DNA of 64,000 nt. Origin: Hypoxylon rubiginosum. Lineage: Eukaryota > Ascomycota > Sordariomycetes > Xylariales > Hypoxylaceae. The position numbers and the translations under genes are program-made. The notes under the pieces are model-generated. The model was not told where the DNA came from. It was given only the letters and a program-made list of their open reading frames with translations, and did no database searches. The stretch's first letter is position 1, and the number at the start of each line of letters is the position of its first letter. The DNA lies in the NCBI GenBank assembly GCA_902806565.1, contig CADCXA010000061.1, positions 1 to 64,000 on the forward strand. Reading direction: 5' to 3'. Shown here piece by piece: positions 12,041 to 24,988 of the stretch.

Positions 12041-13285
12041 AGGTTGCGCAAGCCCGGCCGCTAGGACGACGAAGCAATCACTCCGTATGTCCGTTTGGTG
12101 TATCAGTGTGTGTAGGTAATTAAGCAGAGGTATCACCACATCAAACCAACGGCGCCGTGCCGTACCGCTTTCTCGCCCACCCCTCCTTTGTCCCCCCTCA
12201 ATCTTCCAATCGTCGCCCTCTTTCCCCTCTCCGCCCTGACTGGTGTGCCACACTTCACGACATGGCAACGTGGGGTCCTCGTTGTGCTATGCAGTAAACA
12301 GGGCACGATGGGAGACATGCTCCTTGGGAGAGGTCGCCATTGGTCGATCGGGGAGATAGAGATCGAAACAGTAGATTGGCCGAGAGAGCGATAGAGACAG
12401 AGGAGGGTAGGGTATCGGGTCCTTCGTCATCGAGACTGTTATCTCCTCATCGAGGCTTATCTGGCTGCATTTCAAGGCGAACAGGGCTCCATTTCACTAC
12501 CATTGGAACTGTGCTCCCAGGGACACGTGTGTCGCGAGATTGCAGATCGAGATTCTTGGCTATCCAGAGCGTCGGATTCTCTCGCTAGGCGGCGGGGTCT
12601 CTCTACGCTTCTGTACGCTTTCAGGCTTATTGTTCGCTCGACACAGCCATGATTCATGATGCGATGCGATGCTACATCAACTTCTGCGCTTGCTCGTATG
12701 ATACGGGATTGGGGTCCGCGCCGATCAGGTTCCCGGTCCGTCTTGCTATTGACAGCAAATACGACAGTGGTGGTATCTTACCTGTTGGAACCTTGCCGTC
12801 GCGACGAGCCCTCATCCATTGCCTGTTACTCCATAGCACACACACAATACACTATGCGTGTCTACGTATGTGGTGACTGCGTATGTAATATAAAACTTGT
12901 TGGGTAGCCCCCACTGCTACTATTGCGTCTTCCTTTATGCGATATTAAAGTGCTGCCCACCACTTCACACTCGTGATGGGTGGGTTCGACGAGAGGGGCC
13001 GATCGTCGACGATTAGTATGTGCCTGTCAGACCGACGCTCTCTTTTCGATGGAGCGAAAGCTTCCCGCTTATCCGTCACCCGGCCTTCTAGCGCCTAGTT
13101 TTCATGGCCGCGTGACCAAGGACCCAAGGGTTGGCGGGTTGGGCCAAGTTAAGAAATGGGGAAATGTTGCGCGAGGTATAATAAAACAAGAAGAGACGAT
13201 AGGACGGAGCTTCGTAATATCAAATATCATTAAAGATCTTATTGCCGTGCTAGTGACGACGGCTTCTAGCTGTAGGTGTGTGGCC

Positions 13286-13301
13286 CAGGTACCGGTACCT
13301 G
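13286..13301. repeat. Perfect 16-base palindrome
   Basis: CAGGTACCGGTACCTG is its own reverse complement. It could be a dimeric protein binding site or a cruciform seed. It is in gene-free DNA with no target gene in sight. Confidence 0.6.
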
Positions 13302-16300
13302 TCAGACTGGTGGTGACAGAAATCCTTACTATCATGTACCGTGAGACCTGTAAGACAGGTAATCGATAGTAGGCTCGCAGTATCCCCCCACAGTTCTGGC
13401 CTCGTAGGGGTAATATTATCGGGCGATCAGTAATCGGGCGACACAGCTGTTCTGAGACACGGTGAAAAGGAGGGTGTGCTCGGATTTCCTAATCTTCACC
13501 TCTCAGCCGAACAATGACAACCCAGAGGTTTGGGAGACGAGTCCAAGAAAAGGTCAGGAACGCGTGCGTGGCTGTCTCTCTATCTGCTACCACGTACACG
13601 GCAGAGGTGTCTGGAAAGGGACTAGCTGCTTCATGGATAAATTCGATAATTACTACCCATCGACGGAATAGGTACTGTATGATATGTGACGATAAATTGC
13701 CATTAGGTATTCCACTAGTGTCGCGCACGAACGACGATGAGCCCTCCTTGCGACAATTCGAGTATGAGAGCTCGTCATGTGCAGATCTACTTGGTGCCCG
13801 CACGAACACGATCGGCTTCGTATGAAAAAGCTATGCCCGGTAATACGGTTACGTTGCTACGTACACTTCCCGTGTCCGTAGGTGACAACTCATTCTATGT
13901 ACGCTTATTCAGTGCTTGAACCGTGACTTGATGATCAGACCACATCGTTCGTCGCGGAATTCGCACATCCCCCCCAGCCCTCGACTTTGCTCGGACCACT
14001 CTCTGGCACCAGGCGATGACCGATGTTCAGGGGTGATATCTCACCACCCCCTGTCTCCCACGTGGGAAATAAGTGATATCGCGGGGGAAGACGTCTGCAC
14101 GGTGGTCTGTTCTCGGGCCCAGATAAATCTCAAGGCTCTGAGTCTGAGGGTGGCGTCGATGTTTCAGAGCCGAGTCACCAATACTCTTTTATTGGCCAAT
14201 TGACCTTGTCGAATTGCGTAGCTCAGCTGAAAGTTGTGTTTCGTACGTATGTACCTATATATCGGCGCTACGTCTCTATATCTAGGGGTCCGTGGCATCC
14301 GTGATGGCGAATTCCATCCCATATCTTCGCCCATATATGGCACATAGATGCTCGAGCGGGATATAACTTCCATATCGGTCCTCTAATAGCTTGATGGTCT
14401 GGTGACCTTTATCGTTTGCCCATGTGGCGGTGAGAAAGAGGCAAAGCTTCAGAGCAGATGAAACGGTGAGCGATTGTTTGTTAGGTATACCTTAGCTTAC
14501 CTACCCTGCGACGGTGTTACTAGCAACAAGGTAACGCTGAGCTAGGGAATTCGCGAATAGGAGATATTGGTGGCTAGAACAGCTAGTGAGACGTAGTGCT
14601 TCGACCCCAACGAGACGGACACCTGCAGCTAGAATCGACATGCATGCCCATCTGCAACACACCCGCAGCTATATAGTTGCAGATTTGGAGAGCTAGAAGC
14701 TCTTTATCAGTACATCGCATTTCAGCCTCGTTCGGCGCCGATGGGAAAGATTTCGCGCGGCATAATTTTTGACGTTTTGAAGGGAATCTTACATGCTTTT
14801 GCATGCGCGATGGATCCTGTTATGGCTTCTTGCGATGTAAGGCTGTGATACCCACTTCACGTGGGAGAGGTAACCATGGGGTACTAAGATTCGAGTATGA
14901 CAAGTCTGATTCGTCTTTACAACCCTCGAAGGATTTTATGTGCGCAGCACGACATCCATGCATCAAGGTGACGCCTGGGGATGAGATATACCCAAAATGC
15001 TGACCCGCTGACAGCCGTATCGAAGACCAGGCCGTCCGCCGTATTCGGGATTTGTCACTTGCGATATCTCCGATGGAAGAGACATGCATAGCTACCTACT
15101 CAGGGACCAATGCAAGGGGTCTGGCCTAGGGACACTGGAGCGATGTCCTTTTGCGGCTTATTGCAATGCGGCCATCCGCTCGCAAACCAGCTCTTGCGCA
15201 AACGTTCTGTAGTTGAAACCGAGCTTGCTGTTGTCTGAAGGATCCTAAAGGCTGAACTTCAACAGGATAGTCGCGTGCTTAGCGAGAACGAGGAATGTGA
15301 CGGATGAATTTTTAACTAGGGTAGAACGATGGCTGGTTGAGTCCCGCTGAGCAATCTTCAGACCCAAGGCTCTGGTAAACCCAGCCAGCCTGCCTGCCTA
15401 GCACACGTCAAATACCGAATCGAGTTAATGTGCGCATAAATCAGATGACCCTCATCGTAACGAGATACTTTTCCGACGATCCTATGATACTGATACCTGA
15501 GGTACATTACCTAGCCGGTAACGAAGATCGATCTTCTGCCAAGACTCCAGTTCCTTTGTCTGATAACCCCCGTCACAGGGTTTCTTTCCTGCTGCCTTGG
15601 AAGATGCCGAGGTCACTCTGCTAGCTTCTTGTTGCCGCCTCACTGTCTGCCGAGCTTTCGTGAGCGAATTTGGTGAAACGGCCACGCTAAGATTTCGGAA
15701 CTTGATATTGTGGGAACTTGGATGGGGCATCCAAATGAGATCGTGAGGTCATGGCAAAGGGAAAAAGGAGAGACGGGCCAAGACGATCATGGAATTCTTC
15801 TAGAAGGTCGAGTTGAGCAGAAATTGGGATTCCACTTCAATCAAACGAGAGTGGGTTTGACTTGGGAAGATTTCAGGGCTTACCCCTGAATGACCTGGGT
15901 AACTAGCCCCTGGCTAGCACAAAAAATTTACCTCGCCTTCGCCCTGGATTACCGATTCCCAAAAATTCTGCTCGTAACGGCGGGAAATAATTCGCGAGAA
16001 AACGAGCCCTTCCCTTAACTCGGGCACTCACGACGCCATTCCAGCCACTTCTCGGCTTCAGGGGTCTGTCTTAATGGGCGTAACTGTTCTTAGGCTCGGC
16101 TTCCATCTTCATCCATGTTCCTCGTCAGCTCGTGTTGCATATTTATCTTATGTCCGTCTTTAAAGCGAGTTGTACTATGCAAATAAGTTACTTTCTAATA
16201 TGTACATGATGCACACCCGTCTCTAGTGAATGTCTATTTTAAGACACACATTGAGATAGGTCGTCATGTTAGACGTTAAACAAAATATACTGCTGTGGGT

Positions 16301-18596
16301 GGGTTGTATTATACGCACGTACAATAATGCTGTATCAACATGACTGTAGCATTCTGCAATACTCTCCCACCGCATGAGAATCGTGTAGAATCACGTTGAT
16401 ATGATTGCCCGGTAGTTCTGCTCTGTGAATTAGGTACGCCGTCTCTGCCATGCCCCCAAGCTTGTCTGTGACCAGCATGCTACCATCCGTGAGCCTCGAA
16501 TAGCGGTGAGATTTGTGAGTTCAAAGTTGATATCCGAAGTTTGACTTTTGATGGATGATGTTCGACAGGGGACTACGTACACGCTCTGATGGAGCAGTAT
16601 GGGGTACTTTTACATCCCTCATTGTCAGCCCTGTGAGACGCCTACGATAAAGCTGGCTAGCGGTGTCCAAAAAATAAACGAAAAAAAAATGACAAGTGTG
16701 TTTATTATACCGCATTAACAGGCGGATCCTATTATTTTCTCCATGATATGTTGTGCGTTACAAAAAAAAAATCCATCAGACCCTAGCCATCCCATCCAAT
16801 ACTACCTACCTAGCTCTACCGCCAACGAGGGAATCAGTCATGAGCCCCTCAACTTAACAACGGCCTGCCTACAACCATGTCTATCTGATCGGCCCACGGC
16901 CAACGCATCGTGAGTCATGACCTCCGGCTGGACCCAAAGTCCTATGGCCAAGCGGCATGGCAGCCCAACATGGACCGAGAGTTCCCTATACCGATACGAA
17001 TCCTTGCGCGAGTTTGCAATACTCACTCATGAACTTAACTGATGTATCCATATATTTTCGCTTATGTCGGTTGTTTGATCGTCGCACCCGAAAACGGGCA
17101 TATTCTGCGTCTCTCTTACCTCGGAGGCTAGAGCAAGGCTACTAGTTCTAACTTCGTACTATGAATCCACAGCGCAGCCTATCACGATGAGTTGATGTGT
17201 CAATGACATCAAAATGACATTGTTTGTAATCTAGAGCATAGAGCATGAAGCACACCTCGCGGAAATAGTACCGCGCTTTGATGTTTGCGAATGAGGGCGC
17301 CGACTTTTGTCTGATTGTGTGTGCGCATAGCGGCTGAGACATGGTAAGGTCCTTTTGTTCCCTCATCACGACTTCAGCATTCAGCTCGACGTGGGAGTCG
17401 TCGCCGTAAAAGCCGAGGGATGGCACACCTCGAGTCTTCCTTTCGCCCTCTCTCCATACCTCCGGATTGGTCGGGGCCGTAAAATATTAGTCAGGTAGGT
17501 AGTTTGGATTAGCCCGCGGCGATGTAAAGGGACCATGTACACGCTACGGCGATGCTAGCTCTTGAAATCCAGGTACGCGAACGCCATGTTTAAGAAAGAA
17601 AGAGAAAAACAGTCGAAAAAGACCTAATTCCACATAGACAAGGCTTGGGCGAGGCCTGGCCTTTTCCGGCAGTGTCGTCAAAATGTGATGGTTACTTTCT
17701 TCCTCCAACCTCGTGGCACCCCGAGGAAGATCATTTGTGGCTGCTTCTGTCATTGACAAATTGGGGTGCGTTTTGCTTCTTCTCCATTAATTGCCCAATA
17801 AAGACACGAAAGCAGCCAGGCGGGCAGACGAACGAGTGCTAGCATGAAAAGCCACTTGAACCACAGCAATTAGGGCTGGAATGCAGGGGTTAGACCAGCT
17901 TTTGTCAGATGTCGTTCAGGGTTTCGCGACCAGCTGACCACTCCTTGATAATATGACGAGATTTTTCCTTAACGTCGCAAAGTATACACCAGATGAATCT
18001 CGGCATTCATCAAATAAGGAGGAAGTGCCTATTTTTTTTTTTTCAGCGCGAACGCTACACCTCAATAGGACCTCTGTTCAGCAACGCCGGAGAGCTGTCC
18101 GGCAACATCAGCTCCACGGAGACGCGGGCATTTGCCTGAACCCGTCGCGTCTCATCTCTAAATTCTGGAACTCTTGTGTCTTTAGCCTGGAATACTTTGC
18201 AGCGGGTCATTGTAGTGTAAGCCAGCGGGCTCGTTCGAGGCCATAACCAGATGTCCTTTTCCAACCCCCAACGCCATTATTTTGATACGTAGCCCAGCCG
18301 TAGGTAATAACAAGAGGCCCACTCTTCTCCTGATCGAAGAGCCTTAACTTATTAGGACTTCGGACTTGGAGCTTGGATTGAAAATTTGTCCACAAATGTA
18401 ATATCCCCACGCGAGAAGGAGAAAAAAAAATCTTTTCATTAATGAGATTTGGTTCCTGTCGTTTGTGGAGCCACGACAATATAATGGAAACTTCTACGGA
18501 TCCGTAATGTTCTATGAATCTTCGAAGATGTACGACGACGTAGTGCGATGTAGTGGAGTTATTACTCATCACTCTGTTCGTTACTACGTGTTAAAA

Positions 18597-18619
18597 GGTC
18601 AGGGTCAGGGTCAGGTCAG
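18597..18619. repeat. Short GGGTCA tandem run
   Basis: Four consecutive GGTCA/GGGTCA units. The unit is not the fungal telomere unit TTAGGG. Confidence 0.75.
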
Positions 18620-19525
18620 AGTAATAATTCCACCGGTGGTACTGAGATCTGTCGTGCTTGTTTGAGCCGTGACTCGTTGCACCTAGGTAATTGATCTAAA
18701 GAGACCTCTACATAGTAGTTCCAGGCTTGACCGCTTGGAAAAATAAAATAAACTACACTCCGTAATTAAAAAATGAAATACATTAGGTAGTTAGAATAGA
18801 ATAAAATAAAATCGATGAATTACCGAACGAGCCTTGTCCCGGTCTGGTAATGCGCGGACCAGCTATTTCGGGTAGTGGCCAATTTCAGGTGCAATTAATC
18901 GACTATGCGCCGCCATGTACTGTACATTGGACACATGTCTTGAACTCGACAGGGGTTGGATGTACTGCATGTAGCACATGTAGCACATGCTGGATTGGCA
19001 GGGTTGTCAGGGGCTTATGCTTGTTTCATTTTCTTCCATGGGGCATACACCAGCGCTGGGGATACACAACATGCACTGATGCATTGCCCATCATACCAGT
19101 ACGTATCAACCACCCCCCTGTCCAACTAGGCCAAGCCCTTTTTTTATTCCCTGTTCCCATTTCGGGCTGCGTCACTGTGGCCCTACTAGGGTCGGGGTGG
19201 TAGGGTGAATTATTTTTGTCACTCGCTCGTGAAGGCTTGCGACACGCCTTAACATGTACCTCCATGCCGGATCCGTACGGTAATCTTACCATAAGATTGG
19301 GAATTAATACTTGTGAATCTTGTACACCTGGTCTAGCGGTGTACTTCGTAACGTGTTGTACTAGTTGAGATTACTTCGAAGCCTTGGAATGGATAGGTAT
19401 CTCGCTCATCTTGTAAGATGGACGACTGTTATACATAAGGGCAGCCTCCTCCCTCCTCCCAGGGTCCGGTCATCCACTTCGAGTTCACCAGACAGACCAC
19501 CAAGACCATTATCAAAAGATTCACT

Positions 19526-19657
19526 CTTATATAAGACTTTGAAGCTTCCGCCTTGAGCACCTGCTACATCTATATACCTAACCTCGGCTTATACCTCTAC
19601 CATCATCTAACATACAGTTAGCTTTTATATATACAAGCTCACTGTCCACCTATCAAA
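19526..19657 (+). promoter_or_regulatory. Promoter-like stretch before a small open frame
   Basis: A TATA-like CTTATATAAG at 19526-19535 is followed by pyrimidine-rich, C/T/A-dominated sequence, a second TATA-like stretch near 19623-19634, and the start context TCAAAATGGCC. This arrangement resembles core promoter plus 5' leader of expressed fungal genes. There is no direct evidence of transcription. Confidence 0.4.
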
Positions 19658-19771
19658 ATGGCCGCTATTTCCCCAGAGTTCGATATGTCTTCGCAACGCC
19701 CTTCTCAGCTTCCGCCATGCCCGGGTCCACCGCCCAGCCGGCCTCTGCCTCCTCTGCCCAAGAGTGGCTAG
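19658..19771 (+). CDS. Candidate small proline-rich peptide, 37 residues
   Basis: The frame starts MAAISPEFDMSSQRPSQ and ends with a dense proline segment (PPCPGPPPSRPLPPLPKSG) before TAG. It was chosen because the start context is strong and a promoter-like stretch precedes it. The PPxP-type spacing resembles SH3 ligands. I do not recognise a family. It may be a genuine microprotein, the 5' end of a longer spliced gene, or chance; no strong donor site was found before the stop. Confidence 0.35.
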   Translation: MAAISPEFDMSSQRPSQLPPCPGPPPSRPLPPLPKSG

Positions 19772-22700
19772 GCCGGCGGGTATTCGTCTACCTTACTCGA
19801 GTCTTCTTGACTCGTCTATCAAATACCAGCAACTGATCGAATCGAAATGGAGGACATCGTGAACCTCCAAGGCAGCAGCGGCAACAGCAGCAGCAGCAAG
19901 GAATAGGATTCAGGCTATCGGGGCGACAGATGATCATCGGACGACATGTCATCCGGGGGAATATCCTAGGGTTCCGCTTCCTTTTACTCTGGCCTTCTCC
20001 AATCTCCAATCTTCAGCTCTCGACTCTCATCTAACAGCGCATTTCGGGTATGCAAGTGATTGCAGTTGTTGCGGCGTCGCATCCCCCCATGCACGCCCAT
20101 ATAATTTCTCCTTCCGGCCTTGGCATCTGCTGCAACGTCTGCTCGTTCGCGGCGGACACCTGCACGAACCCTGCATCGATATTAATCAACGGCGTATTGC
20201 AGCATCACCCATGCCACCCATGAAGCCGCCAACGTACCACATCGTCGAAAATGCTCATCAATCTTCCCGTTCTGCCTCGCCTGTCACATACACATAACAC
20301 TCGTCTCTGCGCGACCCCCTTGAGAGCTGGCTCATAGGATAATACGTCATACATTCTCTGATCATTGGCCGGGACGCTCGATCTGTACTTTCTACGGGAT
20401 ACAACATTTAATATTTCGGTCATTCGACATCCATGCATGGGAGAGGAGGTCAATATTGCTTTTTGGGATGGGATAAAGGGGTCTGATGATCGCCGGGTGT
20501 TAACGGAATTTCCTCGTTTTTAACGTCATCAACTGTACCTATAGAGATAGCACTGCCAGGGCGTCCCTCACTTGGGATGGCTTCGCGTGCGCTGGATACC
20601 CCCACGGGAAGGATGAAGGCAGAATTTCATGACAACGGGAACGGGGTTACTTGGGGGTTGGTTGAACGGAACAACCAAAGGAATGATACCGGGGGAAACT
20701 TGCACTTGAGCAGCCCATCGCAATGATACGAACTGAAACTATTTTTACCTACACTCTTACTATTGCACAATTGCATTGAATAGTCATATTGTAATCAAAA
20801 CTGTCCTTAACGGCAATTCTTCACACACAACTTCATCTGTCCAAAGTTCGTCTAAGTGCTCCGTTCCTATGTCTTGGCTCAGAATTGCGCACCAGCGCCC
20901 AACTCCTATGGAGTTTAGAAAGTCTAGACGCTTTGGTTACCCAAAATGGGTAATTCTCGAGTAGTGCCCCACGCTGGGCTCCCTAGCCGATTGTGACGCG
21001 AGTCATTGCTCTCTTGTAGCAGCGATGGGCGCAAGGGAAAATTGCAAAGTCGGTGAAGAAGGGCTAACTGACTGGCTAGGAGTTTAAAAAAAAGGGAACT
21101 TGAGGTATCAAAGCCCGAAGGTTTCTACCCAAAGCTCCGGTTCAAAATTACATGCCTGCGGCTCGCTCTCGGCCCGCTAGGGAGGAGGACAAAGAAGAGA
21201 GGGGCTGTCGCGGTCGTCCAGCATCTCCATCCCTTACATCATGGCATCATGCTGGCTCGTCGTGATTCGGCGATAACGGTGTAACGAGAAGAAACGGAGC
21301 GCAGGCCGCTCCGTTAGGCTCATGTCAACGATTCTAGCGCGCGAAAGTTCCCGTCGCTAGCTACACCAGATGTTAGACCGCCCACGTACCAGGCGCATGG
21401 GTTGGCTACAGCAAGCAACGGATGATTAGAGTTGCTATGTTTGGTATCTCGGTGGTGTAACTGGTGCGATGGGAGCTAATATGACTCGTAGGTATACGAA
21501 GGAAACTAATTCAGCAGAGCAAACTTCTTTAACCTTAGTTGAACTGTCGGTCACGACTCGCGAGGGCATTTAGAGCGGCCCGGCGCACCGCTGCCTTATC
21601 CCTCATCCCTCATCACCTGGACGTAAGGAGAACTTAGGGTTTACGTCGTTGAAAAGGATTCACGCGACCACTCCTTTCGCTCCTGTCAGATAGTAAGACA
21701 GTAGCTTCCCATAAGCTGATGTGTTTCTCTCCCTTCCTTTTTTTATTAATATCCTATTAGAATGGAAACGGTACAGCAGCTAGGTAGGACAACACCTAAT
21801 AGATCACAGATCACATGCCGATATCCGAAAAAGACCGTTGGACGAACTACCACATTGAAAAGAATGAATACTCCGCATCCCGTGACGAAGAAGACGGAGC
21901 GCAGCGCCGAGCGGCGGGCTAAGCGGAGTGGGAGTGGGGCGGAATTTTCACAAGCCCGCCCTATCGACCCCCCTTTTTCTCCCCTTTTCTCCCCCCTTTC
22001 GCCCTACAGCATCTACCAGGTTTCCAAGATACCTAATCTCAACATATGCAACCAAAGCAAGCCTAATATGCAGACGCACCAGTATCATGAAGTCTATTTC
22101 AAATTCGAAATAAGATACATTAGAAAAAACAGACCCTGTGACTGTAAACCCCCTGTGACCACCATTCCGCACGAGAACATGGATGCAGGAATACTTCGAT
22201 TCTGGTTGAGCACCTACGCAGATGGCAGATTAATTTTTCAAGATCGCACGATGTTCGGGTCTTCTAGAAACGTGGCCGCCTCTCATTTCTCCCCCTCCTT
22301 TTTCTAACCCCTCCATTCCTCTACTTTCTCTCATCTGATCGTTAGCCATCGAGAAATATTGTGCAAAGTACTGTACCTCCCTCGTGCCACCGCCCGAGCC
22401 TAGACGGAAACGTCTAGAGCCGGCAGACAAGGTCTAATCTATGAGTCGCTCGCGTCTCTGTTCCAAGTTAAACAAAACCCCCAACCGGGTCTAATACATA
22501 GTATCAGGCATTCCTGTTTTTAGCAGCGTCGGGCAAGCGGTGACTTATTAGCTAGGTCCTATAGGAGGCCGAATAGTAGGTCGACCATCTCTTCCCGCCG
22601 GCTGTTTCAATGCAAATTTGCGGTAGGGCCGGCTTTTTTTTTTCTCGTCAATTTTGTTCTTCTACATGTTTCGTGCGTAGGACCCGTTTCGCACATACTT

Positions 22701-23588
22701 CTTTTTAGATTAGCGTAGCCGTCTGAAAATTTGACGTTTCGTCCCGTCCTAATATTGACTACTTTTTTTTTTGCCACCCCCTGGATCATCAGGGGAGGCG
22801 AATAGATACTTACAGTTACAAGGGAAGTGAAGAATGCTGGCAAGTTTTTTGGTGATGGATTAGATTGGAGTTGGGGAATTGAGGCGATATGAAATTTTTA
22901 CCGAGAATAGCCTTGCCTAGCCTTGATATCGTTCAGTACCAAGGGGTTGTACCTTGAAAGAGGCAGTCAGCCAATAAGAATCAAGGCGTGAGTGACGTCA
23001 AGGGTCGCTAAGGATCATTTGCGCTTTATCACCACGTGCACTGGACCCTGAAACGAAGCGATAACCAAACCTGGGGATGATTTTCGAGATGCGACAGGAT
23101 CTACAGGCCTTTTTCAGCCAGACAGGCAGACGGACCAGTCAGACGGGCCAGACAGCCGAGATACAGTAGCCATAACCCAAGGACGAACACCGATCGACTG
23201 AAACTCCCAACTCCAATCGGATATCGAGATCTTCAAATCACGCTCCTGGATCAAATTTGTCCGCGAGGTTTGGTCACAATCCGAGCATCCGAACCTGGAG
23301 TGTGGGACTGACTACTGGAACTGTCCCTTTTTTTCGTGCGAGAAGCTGTCGTCAAATTGCTCGGTTACAGACTCTGTAGTGTACTCTGGCAATGCCTCAC
23401 GGCTGAGCTACGAACCGTTACGGCCGTACATATAATCCTACCTATCTGATTGGATAGCGGAGAGTAATCGCATAGCGTTTATTGACCTTACCCGCAACCC
23501 GGCCGACGTGTTCCCGAAGCCCTGTGCTGAGAATCCGGGACACGACCGCTCAGCCACCCACCACCCACCAGTGACCACCCATCCCTCA

Positions 23589-24988
23589 ATGGCGTTGGAA
23601 CTACATGTTTGGGGTCCTGCGTTCGGCCTCGACTCCATCGATCCCGAGTGCCTAGGCGCCATTGCATGCTTCCGTCACTTCGTTCCCCGCGAAGATTGGA
23701 CCCTAATCGCCAGCAATGACGCTGCTGTCAGCCCAGATTGTAAGGCCCGCCCCCCATCCCCGATCCTCCCTAATCAAAAAGACGATCTCGTGATCTTCCG
23801 TGTTGGCACGCGTGGGGAAGAAGAAAAAAAGGACCATACTTCCCCAGACATCATGTAAAGGATTGGCAGCTGATCAAACACACTGGGGGCAGACCACCTC
23901 CCCGCCTTGAACCACGGAGGTACCTGGACTTCTGGATACGCTAACATCGTCTCGTACCTTACCGGATGCGGGCGGCTGTCCATCGACGATGACCTCACAC
24001 CGCTGCAGAAGGCTGACTCCCTGGCGTACGCCACGTTCTGGCGACACGCGGCGCCGGCCTGGTCGCCACGTCCCTCTACGTCTCCCCAAGCGCGTGGGTG
24101 GACGTGACCCGGCCCGCTTACTCATCGCTACTTCTCCGATTCCCGCTCACGTGGACCGTGCCCCCGGCCATCCGCGCCGCCGCCATCGACAAGGCCGCGC
24201 ACCTGGGCGTCGTCCACCTCGCGGCCGAAGTAGACGCGGAGGCCTCCTCTTCCTCTTCCTCTTCCCAATCGCTAGCCCGAAACGACCTCCACCGGGTTCC
24301 TCCGGCTCCGGGAGCGTCTGGGCCCCAGCCGGGCCCTGCAGCCCGAGCACGCGGCCGCGATCCGGCTGCAGCACCTCGCCGAGGACTTCTGCTCGGTCCT
24401 GGACGAGGCGCTAGGGGCCAAGCGGTTCTTCCTGCGGGACGGCGACGAGCCGTCGTCGTTCGACTTCCTCCGCGTACGGCTACCTGCAGCTGATGCGCGT
24501 GCGCACGCCGCACCCCATCCTCAAGACCGCCCTAGAGAAATCCTACCCGCGCCTAGTCGCGTTCTTGGGGGAGCTGAGGCGATCCTGCGGGCGCGCCACC
24601 CAGGAGGATGATATAGTCTGGCAGGAGCCAGCCGCACCGCGAGGGGTGCTGGGCGTGATTGGTCGGTTCGCGGAAGGATCGCTGGAGGCCCGTCCCGGGC
24701 GTTGGGGACAGCTGGGCTAGGTGGCGCAGAGGCGGCGTGGGGGACAGTAGCAGCCGGGGAGGGGATGACGAGAGCGCGAAGGATCCTTCTCAGCTGATCG
24801 TCGCCGTCGGGGGAGCCGTCGTCAGCAGCGTGGCGGCAGCCCTAGGTGCTGTTGCGCTCTTCAGGGCGCTGCCGCTGTTGGGCGCGAGCACGCATCGCTT
24901 CGAGCCGGCCAGAGACAAAACCGGGACTGCGCCAGTTTGGCGAGATAGGATCGATATTAGAAGGGCTGCCCGTGTGGGAGCAAGCTAA
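23589..24988 (+). CDS. tom37: Tom37/metaxin-type outer-membrane SAM complex subunit, with four apparent frameshifts
   Basis: Subunit of the sorting and assembly machinery that inserts beta-barrel proteins into the mitochondrial outer membrane. Exon 1 is 23589-23739 (start MALELHVWGPAFGLDSIDPE); exon 2 begins at 23893 after a 153-base GTAAGG...GGGCAG intron. The splice gives YHLPALNHGGTWTSGYANIV, the thioredoxin-like/GST-N part of the Tom37 family. TWTVPPAIRAAAI, the helical GST-C part and a C-terminal hydrophobic segment (LIVAVGGAVVSSVAAALGAV) follow. These pieces lie in changing frames. One base is missing near 24054-24061, and one extra base is present near 24293-24298, 24466-24473 and 24696-24700. 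Total exon length is 1247, and removing the net two bases gives 1245, or 414 residues, a normal size. As it stands the reading stops at 24107. All breaks are in GC-rich short runs, so assembly error must be excluded before calling a pseudogene. Confidence 0.87.

Larger units (their letters stand above)
8428..23588. other. About 15 kb with no conventional gene recognised
   Basis: No protein family, conserved motif or convincing multi-exon model is visible on either strand. Open frames are short (mostly under 130 codons), unordered and free of recognisable domains. Composition is that of ordinary unique DNA, unlike the AT-rich block at the right end, so it does not look RIP-damaged. It holds the simple repeats and the small candidate frame listed separately. 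It may be long regulatory sequence, non-coding RNA loci, or genes too small or divergent to see by eye. Confidence 0.55.

Noticed and set aside
18597..18619. Internal telomere-like repeat
   Set aside because: The unit is GGGTCA, not TTAGGG.
21762..22307. 181-codon plus-strand frame in the gene-free stretch
   Set aside because: No recognisable motif, odd composition, contains a pyrimidine-rich tract read as Pro/Ser/Phe; no promoter or splice signals worth calling.
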